DNA from: Quadrisphaera sp. DSM 44207
Lineage (GTDB): Bacteria; Actinomycetota; Actinomycetes; Actinomycetales; Quadrisphaeraceae
Assembly (NCBI RefSeq): GCF_900101335.1
Contig: NZ_FNKA01000002.1
Coordinates: forward strand, 806,001-870,000
Reading direction: 5' to 3'
Length of the DNA: 64,000 nt
The translations under genes were made by a program, and so were the position numbers. Below, in pieces: positions 7,750 to 31,863 of the stretch; within the stretch, counting starts at the first letter, position 1, and the number at the start of each line of letters is the position of its first letter. The notes beneath the pieces were generated by a model that was given only the letters and a program-made list of their open reading frames with translations, made no database searches and had not been told where the DNA came from.

Positions 7750-9338
7750 GACGCCCACCGGACGTCGCTGAGCCGCCAGCTGCGCTCCAGCGGGTCCAGG
7801 ACCAGGCCGTCGACGCGGTCGCTGACCACCGCGTTCTGCCGGTACCAGGCGACGGGGATGACCGGCAGCTGCTCCTGCAGGACGTCGGCGACCTCGGTGC
7901 GCAGCGCCGCCGCGCGCTCGCCCTGCGCTCCGGCGGCGAGCTCGTCCAGCGCCGCGGTGACCCTGCGGTCCGACCAGCCCATCGCGCCGAAGCCGGCTCC
8001 GGTGGGGCCGAAGTCCTCCAGCAGCGTGACCAGGGGGTCCGGCACGAGCGCGAAGCTGCGCGCGTACAGGCCGAGCTCGAGGGAGCCGTCCTGGTGCCCG
8101 GCCGGGATCTCGCTGGAGCTGCCCACCTGCACGGCCAGGGCGATCCCGACCTCCTCCAGCGCCGACTGCACCGCGGTGGCGATGACCGGCAGCTCGGGCC
8201 GGTCGGGGAAGGTGCGCAGCTCCAGCTCCAGCCGCTGACCGTCGCGCTGCAGGACGCCGTCCTCGCCCGGCGTCCAGCCCGCCTGCGCGAGCAGGGCGCG
8301 GGCCGCTGCGGGGTCGTGCCGGAGCGGCGCGACGGCGTCCGAGTGCCACTGCTGCAGGGACGGCGGGAACAGCTGGGTCGCGGCCATCTCGGGGTCGCGC
8401 AGCAGCGCCCGGGCCATCGCCTCGCGGTCCAGGGCCAGGCTCAGCGCCCGCCGCACCCGCACGTCGCCGAGGACGGGGTGGTCCCCGTCCACCTTGACCT
8501 GGATCGTGCGGGGCAGGGTGACGGACTCGACGTCGAGGCCGTCCGCGTCCCGGACGCGCGCCAGGCTCACCGGGTCCATGCCGAAGGTGACGTCGGCCTG
8601 GCCGCTCTCGGCCATCAGCGCCCGGCTCTCCGCCCGTCCGACGGCCTGGTAGCTGATCGCCTCGACCGCCGGCGGCCGCCCGTCCCAGCCGTCGAAGGCG
8701 ACGACGTCGATGCGCGACGGCTGCTGCAGGTCCGCCACCCGGTACGGCCCGGAACCGACGACCTCCCGCACGGCTCCGTCGGGCCCGTAGGCGGAGGGCG
8801 CCAGGACCTGGGCGCTGGTGTGGGCCAGCACCGCGGGCAGCGGCGCGAACGGCTCGGACAGCTCGACCACGACGCTCCCGCCCTCGGCGCGCACCGTCGC
8901 GACCGGCACCTCGGTCAGCGGCGTCCCGGCCTTCTCGCGGGCGACGTCCAGGCAGGCCGCGACCGCCTCGGCCGTGACCGGCGTGCCGTCGTGGAAGCGG
9001 GCGCCCTCGCGCAGCCGGAACGTCCACGAGAGCCCGTCCGGCGCCGGCTCCCACGCCGTCGCCAGTCCCGCTCGCAGGTCCCCGCGCTCGTCCGCGTCGA
9101 CCAGCGTCTCGGCGACCTCGAGCCGGGTGAAGAAGCCGCCGCTGGTCGACGGGTCGAGGCTGTGCACCTCGAACGGGCCGACGGCGGAGAGCTCTCCGGC
9201 CCCGGCGGCGCCGCTCGTTCCCGTCCCGTCCCCGCCGGTCCCGCCCGCGGTGCAGGCCGTCAGCGCTGCCACCAGCGCGAGGGCGGCGCCCGTCGCTCCT
9301 GCTCCGCCCTGCCCCGTCCGTCGTCGCACCCGTCGCAC
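7746..9338 (-). CDS. ABC importer substrate-binding lipoprotein (peptide/nickel type, SBP family 5)
   Basis: A 530-residue exported lipoprotein. The N-terminus has Arg residues, a hydrophobic core and lipobox LTAC, placing the lipidated Cys at about residue 29. The body fits SBP family 5: DPSTSGGFFTRLEVAETLVD, SWTFRLREGARFHDGTPVTA, VRRALSLALDREAMARALL, and a C-terminal LPVIPVAWYRQNAVVSDRV. Family members bind oligopeptides, nickel or metal chelates; the substrate cannot be decided here. It is the first gene of the operon. The start is GTG 9338 or GTG 9329, both in frame. A palindrome about 45 nt upstream may control it. Confidence 0.88.
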   Translation of the reverse strand: MRRVRRRTGQGGAGATGAALALVAALTACTAGGTGGDGTGTSGAAGAGELSAVGPFEVHSLDPSTSGGFFTRLEVAETLVDADERGDLRAGLATAWEPAPDGLSWTFRLREGARFHDGTPVTAEAVAACLDVAREKAGTPLTEVPVATVRAEGGSVVVELSEPFAPLPAVLAHTSAQVLAPSAYGPDGAVREVVGSGPYRVADLQQPSRIDVVAFDGWDGRPPAVEAISYQAVGRAESRALMAESGQADVTFGMDPVSLARVRDADGLDVESVTLPRTIQVKVDGDHPVLGDVRVRRALSLALDREAMARALLRDPEMAATQLFPPSLQQWHSDAVAPLRHDPAAARALLAQAGWTPGEDGVLQRDGQRLELELRTFPDRPELPVIATAVQSALEEVGIALAVQVGSSSEIPAGHQDGSLELGLYARSFALVPDPLVTLLEDFGPTGAGFGAMGWSDRRVTAALDELAAGAQGERAAALRTEVADVLQEQLPVIPVAWYRQNAVVSDRVDGLVLDPLERSWRLSDVRWAS

Positions 9339-9380
9339 CCGCCTTCCGCGCCATCGTCCCGGTCCCTCAGGGCAGCATGC

Positions 9381-9400
9381 TAACGGTAACAGTTATCAAT
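9381..9400. promoter_or_regulatory. Candidate operator of the ABC importer operon
   Basis: The AT-richest spot in this intergenic region contains GGTAAC-A-GTTATC (9385-9397), an imperfect inverted repeat (5 of 6 pairs), with an extra TAAC half-site just before it. It sits about 45 nt upstream of the binding-protein start. Metal-uptake operons often carry such sites for Zur/Nur-type repressors, but the motif does not clearly match a consensus I know. The regulator is therefore unassigned. Confidence 0.4.
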
Positions 9401-9734
9401 CTAGCGACAGAGTCGTGGATGCCAGCGCCCTCGGGCGCCCACGAACCACGGCGAGTGCCCTGAGGACGGCGGGCTCCGACCGGGGTCAGCGGGAGAGCAG
9501 ATGCGGTGAGGCGCGACCGGTGGCGCAGGAGTCTGCGAGCGGGATGGTCACCGCACAGCCGCGGACCGCCGAGGAGGCCGCCCAGGCCGAGGACGCGATC
9601 ACGGGTTCAACCACGCTGCGTAGGGGAACAACACGCCACAGCAACGGACGGGAGGCTCCACCGCTCGGGAACGCACCGAGGAGAGCTGGGGCCGGGACAC
9701 AGCGAGGAGATCCGGTGGTCGTGGACGAGCGCCC
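9401..9734. other. Intergenic region between divergent genes
   Basis: About 330 nt between the importer operon and the plus-strand ATPase gene. Frames here are interrupted or lack motifs. Part of it presumably carries the plus-strand promoter, but I see no convincing -35/-10 pair. No repeats or RNA genes recognised. Confidence 0.4.
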
Positions 9735-10178
9735 GTGCGACTGAGGCTGCCCAAGGACGCGAAGGCCCCCCTGCTGGCGCGGGCCTTCGTGCGGACCGCG
9801 ATGTGCGAGAAGCACTCGCGCGAGGCGCGGGACGAGGTCGAGCTGCTCGTCTCCGAGCTGGTGACCAACGCCGTGGTCCACGGCGGGTCCCTGGTCACGA
9901 TGGAGGTGGACTGCGAGGGACCGCAGGGCATCGCGGTGACCGTCAGAGACAGCAGCCCCTCCTGGCCGGTCAGCCGCTCCGCCGGCCCGCTCGACGAGGG
10001 AGGGCGGGGCATGGCGCTGGTGGAGCTCATCAGCGACGCCTGGGGCGTGCACGAGGCGGGCCTTCCGCAGGCGCCCGATGACGGGCAGGCCGCCTCCGCG
10101 GGACCGGTGGACCAGGTGCTCGCTCGCGTGCCGCGCCAGGCGCAGGGGAAGGCGGTGTGGTTCCGGCTGGCCGGCTGA
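9735..10178 (+). CDS. Anti-sigma/anti-anti-sigma regulatory ATPase (RsbW/HATPase_c family)
   Basis: A 147-residue single-domain GHKL ATPase. Visible motifs are the N box SELVTNAVVHGG, the DSSPSWP segment of the G1 box, the G2 box DEGGRGMALVELISDAWGV, and a closing QGKAVWFRL. Streptomycete and related genomes encode many such small kinases, which sequester sigma factors or phosphorylate STAS-domain partners. No STAS or sigma gene is adjacent, so its partner is unknown. It resembles the 128-residue protein at 31864-32250. The GTG start fits the beginning of the conserved domain. It is one of few plus-strand genes here and converges on the rRNA operon. Confidence 0.8.
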   Translation: MRLRLPKDAKAPLLARAFVRTAMCEKHSREARDEVELLVSELVTNAVVHGGSLVTMEVDCEGPQGIAVTVRDSSPSWPVSRSAGPLDEGGRGMALVELISDAWGVHEAGLPQAPDDGQAASAGPVDQVLARVPRQAQGKAVWFRLAG

Positions 10179-10296
10179 CTGCCGCCGTGTGTGGTCGTCC
10201 TCCGCGGGACTGCTGCCGCTGGCTGGGTGCTGGCCGGGTGCTGGCCGGGTGTGGGGGCGGTGGGGTGGTGGGGGTATGGGTGTGGGCCACCCCCGG

Positions 10297-10324
10297 CCCC
10301 TCACCACTCTTCAGCGGTGAGGGG
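10297..10324. terminator. Hairpin between ATPase gene and rRNA operon 3' end
   Basis: A perfect 9-bp stem CCCCTCACC/GGTGAGGGG with a 10-nt loop lies between the 3' ends of two converging transcription units. It is about 30 nt beyond the 5S 3' end. No T-tract is obvious, as is common in high-GC actinobacteria. It could terminate both strands. Confidence 0.6.
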
Positions 10325-10352
10325 ACCAGGAATGGCCCACATCCTAGATCGG

Positions 10353-10471
10353 GTCCGGCGGTGACCTACTCTCCCACGCAGCTTCCCACGCAGTACCATC
10401 GGCGCTGGTGGGCTTAGCTTCCGGGTTCGGAATGGGACCGGGCGTTTCCCCACCGCTATGACCGCCGAAAC
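10353..10471 (-). rRNA. 5S rRNA
   Basis: The minus strand reads TTTCGGCGGTCATAGCGGTG... through CCCATTCCGAACCCGGAAGC to GGGAGAGTAGGTCACCGCCG, the standard actinobacterial 5S with pairing ends. Length is about 119 nt. It is the last gene of the 16S-23S-5S operon. Ends are estimated by homology. Confidence 0.95.
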
Positions 10472-10591
10472 ACTCTCGAGTTGAACCGGACACCCCACCC
10501 ACCACCACTCACCCGGTGACAGGCTGGTGACAGACGAGGGCCGACCGTTCCTCGGGAACCGCACAGTGGACGCGACACACCCGTTCCGCAC

Positions 10592-15727
<5,136 letters not shown>

Positions 15728-16128
15728 GATGTCCGCACCAGCCCCCGCACGACACGGAGACCGGACACTGGAACCAGCCCACCGAAGCGGACCAGAGATC
15801 GATCTGGCCTGAAAACACGCCCCTCCGACCCACCCGGGCCGAAGAGACCTGATCCATGCCACACAAAGTCCCGACACTCCCCACCCAGCCCCATCCAGGG
15901 AACCGAGCACCAAAGCACCGACACCCATGGCATCGACATGTGACACGCTGTTGAGTTCTCAAGGAACAGACGCACACCGACCACGGCCTCCCAGCCGATC
16001 GCGATGGCTCATGTGGTGACACAGATGCTAACGGCCCCTCAGGCCGGTTCATTCCATGTCGGTGATCCGCTCCGTGGGGACCGGCCACCTCGTGGTGTCC
16101 GTTCCTCCCTGCCGTGCGAACGACGAGT

Positions 16129-16157
16129 ACGTTACGCCAGCCCGGACGCCGGGTCAA
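16129..16157 (-). promoter_or_regulatory. Promoter of the complete rRNA operon
   Basis: The minus strand has TTGACC (16152-16157), a 17-nt spacer and TAACGT (16129-16134). This promoter lies about 400 nt before 16S and about 125 nt outside the shared leader block. That is farther out than the corresponding promoter of the left operon, so additional promoters closer in are possible. Confidence 0.65.
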
Positions 16158-16239
16158 ACCGGGGTGTCACGCTCCGCGCCCTGCCGGTGGCGGTGCGGTG
16201 ACGAGTGGGTCGACCACCTCCCGGGCCGCGGTGTTCCTC

Positions 16240-16269
16240 CCGGCGCCGGGCCGCGACCGGCCGCGCCGG
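16240..16269 (-). terminator. Possible terminator after tyrS
   Basis: Inverted arms CCGGCGC (16240-16246) and GCGCCGG (16263-16269) with further internal pairing lie about 15 nt past the tyrS stop on the minus strand. They would separate the arginine operon from the rRNA promoter. There is no T-tract, so this is tentative. Confidence 0.35.
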
Positions 16270-16283
16270 GCCCTGCGCACCCC

Positions 16284-17552
16284 TCAGGACGGGACGACCT
16301 CGACCGCACCCAGGGTGCGCCGTCCCCGCCGCAGGACCAGCCACCGCCCCTGGAGGAGCTCGGAGGCGTCGAGCGGGGCGTCGGCGTCGCTCACGCGGTC
16401 GTTGTTCACGTACGCGCCCCCCTCCGCCACCGCCCGCCGCCCCGCCGACACGCTGGGGACCACCCCGGCCGCGGCCAGCAGGCGCGGCACCTCCAGGGCC
16501 TCCCCCGCACCGACGCGGGCCACGGGCAGCTCCGCCACGGCGTCGGCGAGGGTCCGCGCGTCGAGGGCGCGCAGGTCCCCGCGGCCGAACAGGGCGGCGC
16601 TGGCCGCCTCGGCGCGGGCCGTGGCCTCGGCGCCGTGGACGAGGGTCGTGACGTCGCGGGCGAGCGCCCGCTGCGCGGCGCGGGCCTGGGGCCGCTCGGC
16701 CGCCTCGGCCTCGAGGGCCTCCACCTCCTCGCGGCCGCGGAAGGTCAGGGCCCGCAGGTAGGTGCCCACGCGCTCGTCCTCGGCGGCGAGCCAGAACTGG
16801 TAGAAGGCGTAGGGGCTGGTCAGCTCCGGGTCCAGCCACACCGCTCCGGACTCCGTCTTGCCGAACTTCGTGCCGTCCGCCTTGGTCAGCAGCGGGGTCG
16901 CCAGGGCGTGCACGCGCTCGGCGTCGACGCGGCGGATCAGCTCGGCGCCGGCGGTGATGTTGCCCCACTGGTCGCTGCCGCCCAGCTGCAGCCTGCAGCC
17001 GTGCCGGCGGTGCAGCTGCAGGTAGTCGTTGCTCTGCAGGAGGACGTAGCTGAACTCGGTGTAGCTGATGCCGCCCGCGGCCAGGCGCGCGGCGACGGCC
17101 TCGCGGTCGAGCATGCGGTTGACGCTGAAGTGCCTGCCGACGTCGCGCAGCAGCTCGATCGCCGACATCGGCGCCGTCCACTCCAGGTTGTCCACCATCC
17201 GCGCGGCCGCCGGGCCGGTGAAGTCCAGGAACGGCTCGATCTGGCGGCGCAGGCGCTGCGTCCACCCGGCCACGACCTCCGGGCTGTTCATCGCCCGCTC
17301 CCCCGAGGCCTTCGGGTCCCCGATCAGGCCCGTGGCCCCGCCGACGAGGGCGAGCGGGCGGTGGCCGGCGTCCTGCAGGCGGCGGGCGGTGAGGACCTGC
17401 ACCAGGTGGCCGACGTGCAGGCTCGGCGCCGTGGGGTCGAAGCCCACGTAGTACGCGACCGGCCCGGCGGCGAGCTCGGCGGCCAGCGCGGCCTCGTCGG
17501 TGGCGTGCGCCACCAGGCCCCGCCAGCGCAGCTCCTCCAGGATGTCGGCCAC
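16284..17552 (-). CDS. tyrS: Tyrosyl-tRNA synthetase
   Basis: A 422-residue class I aminoacyl-tRNA synthetase that charges tRNA-Tyr. Visible features are YYVGFDPTAPSLHVGHLV with the HIGH-like motif (HVGH near residues 46-49), GGSDQWGNI in the tyrosine site, and the KMSKS-like loop KFGKT. The C-terminal S4-like RNA-binding domain reads RRAVAEGGAYVNNDRV. The length is typical. GTG 17552 is chosen because the conserved ADILEELRWRGL start follows at once. It is the last gene of the arginine operon strand, 58 nt after the glycosylase gene, a neighbourhood common in actinobacteria. Confidence 0.97.
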   Translation of the reverse strand: MADILEELRWRGLVAHATDEAALAAELAAGPVAYYVGFDPTAPSLHVGHLVQVLTARRLQDAGHRPLALVGGATGLIGDPKASGERAMNSPEVVAGWTQRLRRQIEPFLDFTGPAAARMVDNLEWTAPMSAIELLRDVGRHFSVNRMLDREAVAARLAAGGISYTEFSYVLLQSNDYLQLHRRHGCRLQLGGSDQWGNITAGAELIRRVDAERVHALATPLLTKADGTKFGKTESGAVWLDPELTSPYAFYQFWLAAEDERVGTYLRALTFRGREEVEALEAEAAERPQARAAQRALARDVTTLVHGAEATARAEAASAALFGRGDLRALDARTLADAVAELPVARVGAGEALEVPRLLAAAGVVPSVSAGRRAVAEGGAYVNNDRVSDADAPLDASELLQGRWLVLRRGRRTLGAVEVVPS

Positions 17553-17610
17553 GGTGCTCCTCCGCTCCGGCGGGCCGCCCGCCGGCCCGCGCGGCGACCA
17601 GCCTGCCCGA

Positions 17611-18288
17611 TCAGGTGCGCGGGCGCCGACGCGGCACCGCGGCCCGGTAGGCCGAGACCGTCGCCTCGCCGTCGAGCCAGGAGCGCCACGGGAAGGAGGC
17701 GGCGTCCCCGCCGGGACCGGCCACGCCCACGCGCGCACCGGTGCGCACGGCGGCGCCCGGGACGGCCGCGCCCGCCAGCACGCGCAGCGCGGCCGCGGGA
17801 GCGCACAGGTCCGCGCCGTCCAGCGCGCGGTCGACCCCGAGGGCCGCCGCCAGGCGGGCGGGGCCGCGGGCGAGGTCGCGGTCGGTGCGCGCGCTGGGGC
17901 GCCGCGCCCGCGCCAGCGCGCGGCCCTCGACGACCTCCCCCGCGCGCACGAGCACCGCGGACGCCCGGCCCGCGGGGCCGCAGACGAGGTTCAGGCACCA
18001 GTGCATGCCGTAGCTGAGGTAGACGTAGGCGTGCCCGGGCGGGCCGAACATCACCGCCGTGCGCGGCGTGCGCCCGCGGAAGGCGTGCGAGCCGGGGTCG
18101 TCCTCGCCGGCGTAGGCCTCGACCTCGGTGAGGCGGACGGCGACCGCGCCCTCGACCGTCCGGTGCTGCAGGACGCGGCCCAGCAGGTCGGCGGCCACGT
18201 CGAGCACCGGGCGGTCGAAGAACGCGCGCGGCAGCACGGCGGACGGCTCGAGCGGCTCGGGGTGCTCGGTCGGCTCGGGCGGCGGCAC
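17611..18288 (-). CDS. DNA-3-methyladenine glycosylase (AAG/MPG family)
   Basis: A 225-residue base-excision repair enzyme. The family signatures are [20 protein letters not shown], the catalytic [22 protein letters not shown] segment with the active-site Glu, and [20 protein letters not shown] with the base-intercalating Tyr. It removes alkylated or deaminated purines by hydrolysing the N-glycosidic bond. The first ~15 residues are Pro/Glu-rich. GTG 18288 lies 7 nt after argH, so it is probably co-transcribed with the arginine genes. A link to tyrS downstream is positional only. Confidence 0.93.
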   Translation of the reverse strand: MPPPEPTEHPEPLEPSAVLPRAFFDRPVLDVAADLLGRVLQHRTVEGAVAVRLTEVEAYAGEDDPGSHAFRGRTPRTAVMFGPPGHAYVYLSYGMHWCLNLVCGPAGRASAVLVRAGEVVEGRALARARRPSARTDRDLARGPARLAAALGVDRALDGADLCAPAAALRVLAGAAVPGAAVRTGARVGVAGPGGDAASFPWRSWLDGEATVSAYRAAVPRRRPRT

Positions 18289-18295
18289 GGGGCGC

Positions 18296-25856
<7,561 letters not shown>

Positions 25857-26672
25857 TCAGGCGAGCGGGTCGTCGGGGCCGTAGGGGAGCAGGCCCAGGG
25901 TGCGGGCGCGCTCGGGCAGCCCGGCCGCGGCGCGCTCGCGCAGCGCCGGGGCGGTGTCGACCCCGGCGCGCAGCATCCGGCCCGACCAGGGGTCGAGCTG
26001 GCCGCGGGCCATCGCGACGACGAGCGCGACGACGTCCTCGGGCTCGGTCCACTCGGTGCGGCCCTCGTGCACCGGCATGGCCGCCGTCATCGGGGTGCGC
26101 ACCACGCCGGGTGCGAGCTCGAAGGCGCGCAGGCCGCGCTCGTACCCGGCGGCGTGCAGCGCGCCGCCGACGCGGAACAGCCCGGCCTTCGCGGCGCCGT
26201 AGGCGGAGTACAGCGCGTTGTCCTTGACCCCGGCGCCGGAGTTGAGGTCGACCACCCGCCCGCCGCCGCGCTCGAGCATGCCGGGCACGACGGCGCGGGC
26301 GCAGTGGAACGGCCCGAGCAGGTCGGCCTCGACGACCGTGCGCCACTGCTGCGGGTCGGCCTCCCAGAGGGGGACCTCCTCGGCCTCGATCACCCCGGCG
26401 CTGCTGACGAGCAGGTCGATCGGGCCGAGGGCGGCCTCGGCCCGATCGACGGCGGCGCGCACCTGCTCGACGTCCGTGACGTCGGCGGTCACCACCGCGC
26501 ACCGGGCGCCGGCGCCCTCGACGTCCGCGGCGGTGGCCGCCAGCCGCTCGGCGTCCCGGCCGTGCACCGCCACCGCGAGCCCGGCGCGGGCGAGTCCTGC
26601 GGCGATGATGCGGCCGAGACCGCTGGAGGCCCCGGTGACCAGGGCGGTGCGGGCGGGCGGCGGCGCGCTCAT
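25857..26672 (-). CDS. Short-chain dehydrogenase/reductase
   Basis: A 271-residue classical SDR. The cofactor site is TALVTGASSGLGRIIAAGLA (TGxxxGxG), followed by HGRDAER, which suggests NADP preference. Next come DVTDVEQV and SSAGVIEA in place of the usual NNAG, and the catalytic Tyr-x-x-x-Lys in SAYGAAKAGL. The substrate is unknown. ATG 26672 starts shortly after the remnant VapC stop. Ending 75 nt before argC, it sits between the phe and arg genes, where it is probably a lineage-specific insertion. Confidence 0.88.
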   Translation of the reverse strand: MSAPPPARTALVTGASSGLGRIIAAGLARAGLAVAVHGRDAERLAATAADVEGAGARCAVVTADVTDVEQVRAAVDRAEAALGPIDLLVSSAGVIEAEEVPLWEADPQQWRTVVEADLLGPFHCARAVVPGMLERGGGRVVDLNSGAGVKDNALYSAYGAAKAGLFRVGGALHAAGYERGLRAFELAPGVVRTPMTAAMPVHEGRTEWTEPEDVVALVVAMARGQLDPWSGRMLRAGVDTAPALRERAAAGLPERARTLGLLPYGPDDPLA

Positions 26673-26682
26673 CGCAGGGACC

Positions 26683-26924
26683 CTAGCGAGGAGCCAGGAC
26701 CGCGAGCGCGGACAGGCGGGCGGCCTCGGCCATCCGGTCGTCGTGGGTGACGACGGCCCCCAGCTCCTCGCCGAGCTCGAGCGCGGTGGCGACGTGGATC
26801 GCGTCCGGCGGCCGCGGTCCGTGCGGGCCGTCGCGGGCCTGTCCGCGAGGACGCGGCGCAGGGCGGGGGCCTCCGCCTCCGGCAGGACGAGCTCCACGAG
26901 GGCCGAGGTGTCGAGGGAGAGCAT
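26683..26924 (-). pseudogene. VapC-type PIN-domain toxin, decayed
   Basis: The N-terminus MLSLDTSALVELVLPEAEAP is a clear PIN start with the first catalytic Asp. The C-terminal half (PPDAIHVATALELGEELGAV, then VTHDDRMAEAARLSALAVLAP) is present in another frame, ending at a TAG at 26683. Together they make only ~85 residues, against about 130 in the family, so roughly 45 central residues, including a catalytic acid, are gone and the frame is shifted. The toxin should be inactive. Confidence 0.7.
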
Positions 26925-27060
26925 CAGCAGCGCTCGTCGGCGCGCACCTCGGCCAGGACCTCGCTCAGCGTCGGCCCCTCCCGAGCGGGAGCGGGTTCGA
27001 CGTCCGGGAGGTCGCCCGTGGCCTCGACGAGCCGCCCCTGCGCCCGCAACCGCTCCACCG
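26924..27060 (-). pseudogene. VapB-type antitoxin remnant
   Basis: The frame ending at 26924 encodes VERLRAQGRLVEATGDLPDV and then a GPTLSEVLAEVRADER tail. This is the C-terminal toxin-binding part of Phd/VapB antitoxins that accompany PIN toxins. The N-terminal DNA-binding domain is absent because pheT ends at 27079. Its stop overlaps the vapC ATG by 1 nt, the original operon arrangement. With only about 45 residues it cannot bind DNA normally. Confidence 0.55.
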
Positions 27061-27078
27061 CGGACTCCCTGACCGGCG

Positions 27079-29702
27079 TCAGGTGCGCAGCACCGCGCCG
27101 GTGCGACGGGCGGCCTCGGCGACCGCGGCCTCGCGCACGGCCGCGGTGTCGGCGGCCGTCAGGGTGCGGTCCGGGGCGCGCAGGCGCAGGGAGAAGGCCA
27201 GCGACTTCGAGCCCTCGGGCACCGGCGGGCCCGTGTAGACGTCGAAGGCGCGCACCTCCTCCACCAGCTCCGCGCGCCCGGCCGCGCCGATGCCCGCGAG
27301 CAGCGCGGAGCGCACCTCCTCGGCGGGCACGGCGGCGTCGACGACGAGCGCGAGGTCCTCCTTGGCGGGCGGGAACGCCGACAGGCGCGGCGCCGGCACC
27401 GCCTCCGGAGCGGCCGCGACGAGGGCGTCGAGGTCGAGCTCGAACGCCACCGTCCGCGGCGGCAGCTCCAGGGCCGCCACGACCGCCGGGTGCAGCTCCC
27501 CGGCGTGCCCGGCCGGGGTGCCGTCGGGCAGGGACAGCGCCGCGCACCGGCCGGGGTGCCAGGGGGCGTGGACGTCGGCGCGCACCGACAGCGGCACGCG
27601 CAGCACCTCGGCGACCCGCAGCGCCGCGGCGAGGGCGTCGGTGGAGTCCGCGGCCCGGCCGGGCCCCCACCACCCGGCGCGCTCGGCCCGCCCGCTGAGC
27701 ACCCCGGCCACCCGCACGGGCTGCGGCGGCACGGCAGCCTCCAGCGCCGCGAGCTGCTCCGGGCTCGGCCGCGCCTGCACGCCGAGCCGCGGCGCGGGCG
27801 GGGCGCCGGCGAGCGGCCGCGTCACCCGCCCGACCTCGAACAGGGCGACGTCGCTCGCGCCCCGGCCGGTGTTGCGGCGCAGCGCGTCCACGAGCGCGGC
27901 GAGCAGGCTGGTGCGCAGCAGCGGCTGCTCCTCCGAGAGGGGGTTGGCCACGCGCAGGGCCCGCCGGCGCGGGTCGGCGGCGTCCAGCCCCAGCTCGTCG
28001 GCGCGCTGGGGAGAGGTGAAGGGGTGGGTGATGACCTCCACGAGCCCGGCCTCGGCGAGCGCGGCGGCCACCGCGCGCCGTCCGCGCTGGGCGGGGGTCA
28101 GCCCGCGCCCGGGCGGCGCGACGGGCAGCACCGAGGGGATCGCCGCGTACCCGTGCAGGCGCCCGACCTCCTCGACGAGGTCCGCCGCCCGGGCGACGTC
28201 GGGCCGCCAGCTCGGCGGCGTGACGAGCAGCTGCGCGCCGGGGGCGTCCGCGCCGTCGGGCGAGGCCTCGACGGCCACCCGGCAGCCGACCTGCTCCAGC
28301 AGCGCGACGACGCGCCCGGCCGGCACGTCGACCCCCAGCAGCCGGGACGGCGCGTCGGCGGGCATCCGCACCGGCGCCGGCTCCGGCACGGCGCCGGGGG
28401 CGACGACGTCGGTCACGGCCGGGTCGGCCACCCCGCCGCCGTGCTCGACGAGCAGGCGCACCGCCAGCTCGGCCGCAGCGGCCTGCAGCCGGGGATCGAC
28501 CCCGCGCTCGAAGCGGCGGCTGGCCTCGCTGGGCAGCTTGTGCCGGCGGGCGGTGCGCGCGACCGTCACGGGGTCGAAGTGCGCGGCCTCGACGAGGACG
28601 TCGCGGGTGCCCTCGCGCACCTCGGTGGCCGCCCCGCCCATCACGCCGGCGAGGCCGATCGCGCGGGCCCCGGGACCGGAGGCGTCCTCGCCGTCGGTGA
28701 TGAGCAGGTCCTCGAGGTCCAGGGCGCGCTCGACCCCGTCGAGGGTGGTCAGCCGCTCCCCCGGCCGGGCCCGGCGCACCACCAGCGCCCCGTCGACGGC
28801 CGCGAGGTCGTAGGCGTGCAGCGGCTGCCCGACCTCGAGCATCACGTGGTTGGTCACGTCGACCGCGAGGGAGATCGGGCGCACGCCCGCCTGCTGCAGG
28901 CGGCGGCGCAGCCACCACGGCGAGGGCGCGGCGGGGTCGACGCCGCGCACGACGCGGGTGACGAGCCGGGAGCAGCCGGGGCGCCCGTGGATCGGGGCGC
29001 CGTCCGCCAGGTGCACCGGGAAGCCCTCGCCGACGCCGCCGGCGCCCGGGACCGGCACCTCGACGTCCGCGGGGTCGTGGAAGGCGGTGGCGACGTCCAG
29101 GCCCGCGCCGTGGGCGTACTCGCGGGCGAGGCCGCGCACGCTCAGGCAGTACCCGCGGTCGGGGGTGACGTTGACCTCGACGACCTCGTCGCTCAGGCCG
29201 AGCAGCGCCAGGGCGTCCTGGCCGGGCGCCGCCCCGCCCGCCCCGGGCCCGAGGAGGCGCTGCAGGACGACGATCCCGGCGTGGTCGTCGCCGAGGCCCA
29301 GCTCGCGCGCCGAGCAGATCATGCCGTCGGAGACGTGGCCGTAGGTCTTCCGCGAGGAGATCGGGAACGGCCCGGGCAGCACGGCGCCCGGCAGGGCGAC
29401 GACGACGAGGTCGCCCGCGGCGAAGTTCGACGCCCCGCACACGATGCCGCGCCCGGAGCCCGCGGGCCCGTCGGCGGCGCCGTCCCCGACGTCGACGGAG
29501 CACCAGCGGATGGTCCTGCCGTTCCTCTGCGGCTCCTCGGCGACGGCGAGCACGCGGCCGACGACGACCGGGCCGCGCACGCCGCCGCCGTGCAGCCCCT
29601 CCTCCTCCAGGCCCACGCGCACCAGGTCGGCCGCCACCTGCTCGCCCGTGGCGCCGACCGGCACGTCGACGCAGGCGCGCAGCCAGCTCAGCGGGGCGCG
29701 CA

Positions 29703-29703
<1 letters not shown>
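27079..29703 (-). CDS. pheT: Phenylalanyl-tRNA synthetase beta subunit
   Basis: An 874-residue subunit of the heterotetrameric PheRS. In order it has an N-terminal domain MRAPLSWLRACVDVPVGATG and a tRNA-binding OB fold (VVVGRVLAVAEEPQRNG to VSDGMICSARELGLG). The B3/B4 editing domain includes SRLVTRVVRGVD and the HVMLEVGQPLHAYDLA motif, followed by B5. A catalytic-like core (RPDVARAADLVEEVGRLHGY) leads to a C-terminal anticodon-binding FDX-ACB domain (FPPAKEDLALVVDAAVPAEE). Length is normal. ATG 29703 overlaps the pheS stop by 1 nt. Confidence 0.97.
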
Positions 29704-31854
<2,151 letters not shown>

Positions 31855-31863
31855 GGCCCGACC

